Shown here one piece after another: positions 63,469-64,000 of a DNA stretch of 64,000 bases. The notes under the pieces were generated by a model. The model made no database searches. It saw only the letters and a list, made by a program, of their open reading frames with translations, and was not told the DNA's origin. Position 1 is the stretch's first letter. Each line of letters begins with the position of its first letter. A program made the translations under genes and the position numbers. Source of the DNA: Helicobacter_D ganmani (GTDB lineage: Bacteria > Campylobacterota > Campylobacteria > Campylobacterales > Helicobacteraceae); the NCBI RefSeq assembly GCF_965138225.1, contig NZ_CBCSAX010000005.1. One strand, 5' to 3'.

Positions 63469-64000
63469 GTGTCAAACTTTGAACGTGATGATACTCTAAA
63501 AGTTGGAACCAACGAAATGGAGTTGGTGGATTTTAGAATTCATAAACTTGAAAAAGGTAAATTGTATGAGGGGATTTACGGAATTAATGTTGCAAAAGTT
63601 AATGAAATAATCCGCTTGCCAGAACTTACAGAGTTGCCGGGAGTGCCTGACTATATAGAGGGAATCTTTGATTTACGAGGGGTTGTTATACCAGTGATTA
63701 ACCTTGCAAAATGGATGAATGTTGAAGTTCCTAAGAATAAAAAAATTAAACCACGTGTGATTATTGCGGAATTTAATAATATTATGATAGGTTTTATTGT
63801 GCATGAGGCAAAACGGATTCGTAGAATTAGTTGGAAAGACATTGAGCCAGCGCACTTTAGTTCTTCTATAGAAGCTAATATGGATAAAAGTAAAATCACA
63901 GGTGTTACAAGGATTGAGGGAGACCAAGTCTTGTTGGTTTTGGATTTAGAAAGCATTGTGCAAGATTTAGGATTCTATCATCCTGAAATGAGTGCAGAAC
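63469..64000 (+). CDS. cheV: CheV-type chemotaxis coupling protein (3' truncated)
   Basis: The frame is open from GTG 63469 (AAAGGAG seven bases upstream) to the window edge, 177 residues. It encodes a CheW domain with VDFRIHKLEKGKLYEGIYGINVAKVNEIIRLP and the conserved IEGIFDLRGVVIPVINLAKW. The long linker after it and the size argue for CheV, whose C-terminal receiver domain would lie beyond the window. The gene order of H. pylori (HP0393 to HP0391) suggests cheA and cheW follow. Confidence 0.8.
   Translation, partial: MSNFERDDTLKVGTNEMELVDFRIHKLEKGKLYEGIYGINVAKVNEIIRLPELTELPGVPDYIEGIFDLRGVVIPVINLAKWMNVEVPKNKKIKPRVIIAEFNNIMIGFIVHEAKRIRRISWKDIEPAHFSSSIEANMDKSKITGVTRIEGDQVLLVLDLESIVQDLGFYHPEMSAE

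Noticed and set aside
1..64000. CRISPR array, insertion sequence, prophage or toxin-antitoxin pair
   Set aside because: No regularly spaced direct repeats, transposase, integrase or small paired toxin-like frames were found on either strand.

Overview
The window (about 38 percent G+C by eye) looks like chromosomal DNA of a Campylobacterota member, most likely a non-pylori (enterohepatic-type) Helicobacter or a close relative. The basis is a 14-gene nuo operon whose nuoE and nuoF positions hold the short Helicobacter/Campylobacter replacement subunits, a fused ispDF gene followed by an HP1021/Cj1608-type orphan regulator, an argF-DUF2603-hemN-(Fe-S) oxidoreductase block as in Campylobacter, frequent TTG/GTG starts and a G-tract contingency gene. 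A selenocysteine formate dehydrogenase operon, which H. pylori lacks, points away from the gastric species. Species cannot be fixed from sequence alone.

Layout. 1-3.7 kb: tail of an unknown gene, a palindromic dispersed-repeat remnant, a UbiD-family decarboxylase, a membrane protein and a CvfB-like S1 protein. 4.0-18.1 kb: nuoA-N on the + strand with mostly overlapping genes. 18.2-26.0 kb: a formate dehydrogenase module with its own promoter: multi-cluster ferredoxin, TorD-like chaperone, small Tat protein, fdhA (in-frame UGA = Sec185), fdhB, fdhC, fdhD. 26.1-28.4 kb (- strand): an FkbM methyltransferase switched out of frame at a G11 tract, tRNA-Leu(UAG) and agmatine deiminase. 28.4-33.7 kb: conserved hypothetical, tsaD, tpx, an esterase, and feoAB behind a Fur-box-like site. 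34-40 kb: hypA, argF, DUF2603, hemN, GlpC-like protein, chemoreceptor. 40.3-44.9 kb: ispDF, HP1021-like regulator, a degenerate ATP-sulfurylase-like protein, pgpA, uppP. 45-52.6 kb: a biotin carboxylase (pycA/accC type), then rpmH-rnpA-yidD-yidC-jag-mnmE and an HD-domain gene. 52.6-57.5 kb: murG, thioesterase, a low-complexity protein, trmL, a twice-frameshifted phzF pseudogene, trmA. 57.5-60 kb (- strand): motA-motB-fliP. 60-64 kb: glmU, thiS-like, argC, metallophosphoesterase and the start of a cheV.

How it works together. The two large blocks form a respiratory module: Fdh oxidises formate in the periplasm and passes electrons through cytochrome b FdhC to menaquinone, while the Nuo complex, lacking a conventional NADH/FMN module, feeds the same pool from a cytoplasmic reduced carrier. 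The UbiD-family enzyme probably serves quinone synthesis, and FdhD, TorD-like protein and the Tat leaders serve maturation and export. The rest is housekeeping (tRNA modification, membrane-protein insertion, cell wall, isoprenoids) with motility and chemotaxis genes.

The points most worth following are the OFF-phase FkbM gene, the Sec codon with its downstream minihelix, the ATP-sulfurylase-like protein that has lost its catalytic motifs beside a receiver lacking its phospho-acceptor Asp, two degenerate palindromic elements, a G7 tract inside the ubiD promoter spacer, and an apparent excess of the word GAATC/GATTC. I saw no CRISPR array, insertion sequence, prophage or rRNA operon, and no clear-cut novel multi-gene system.
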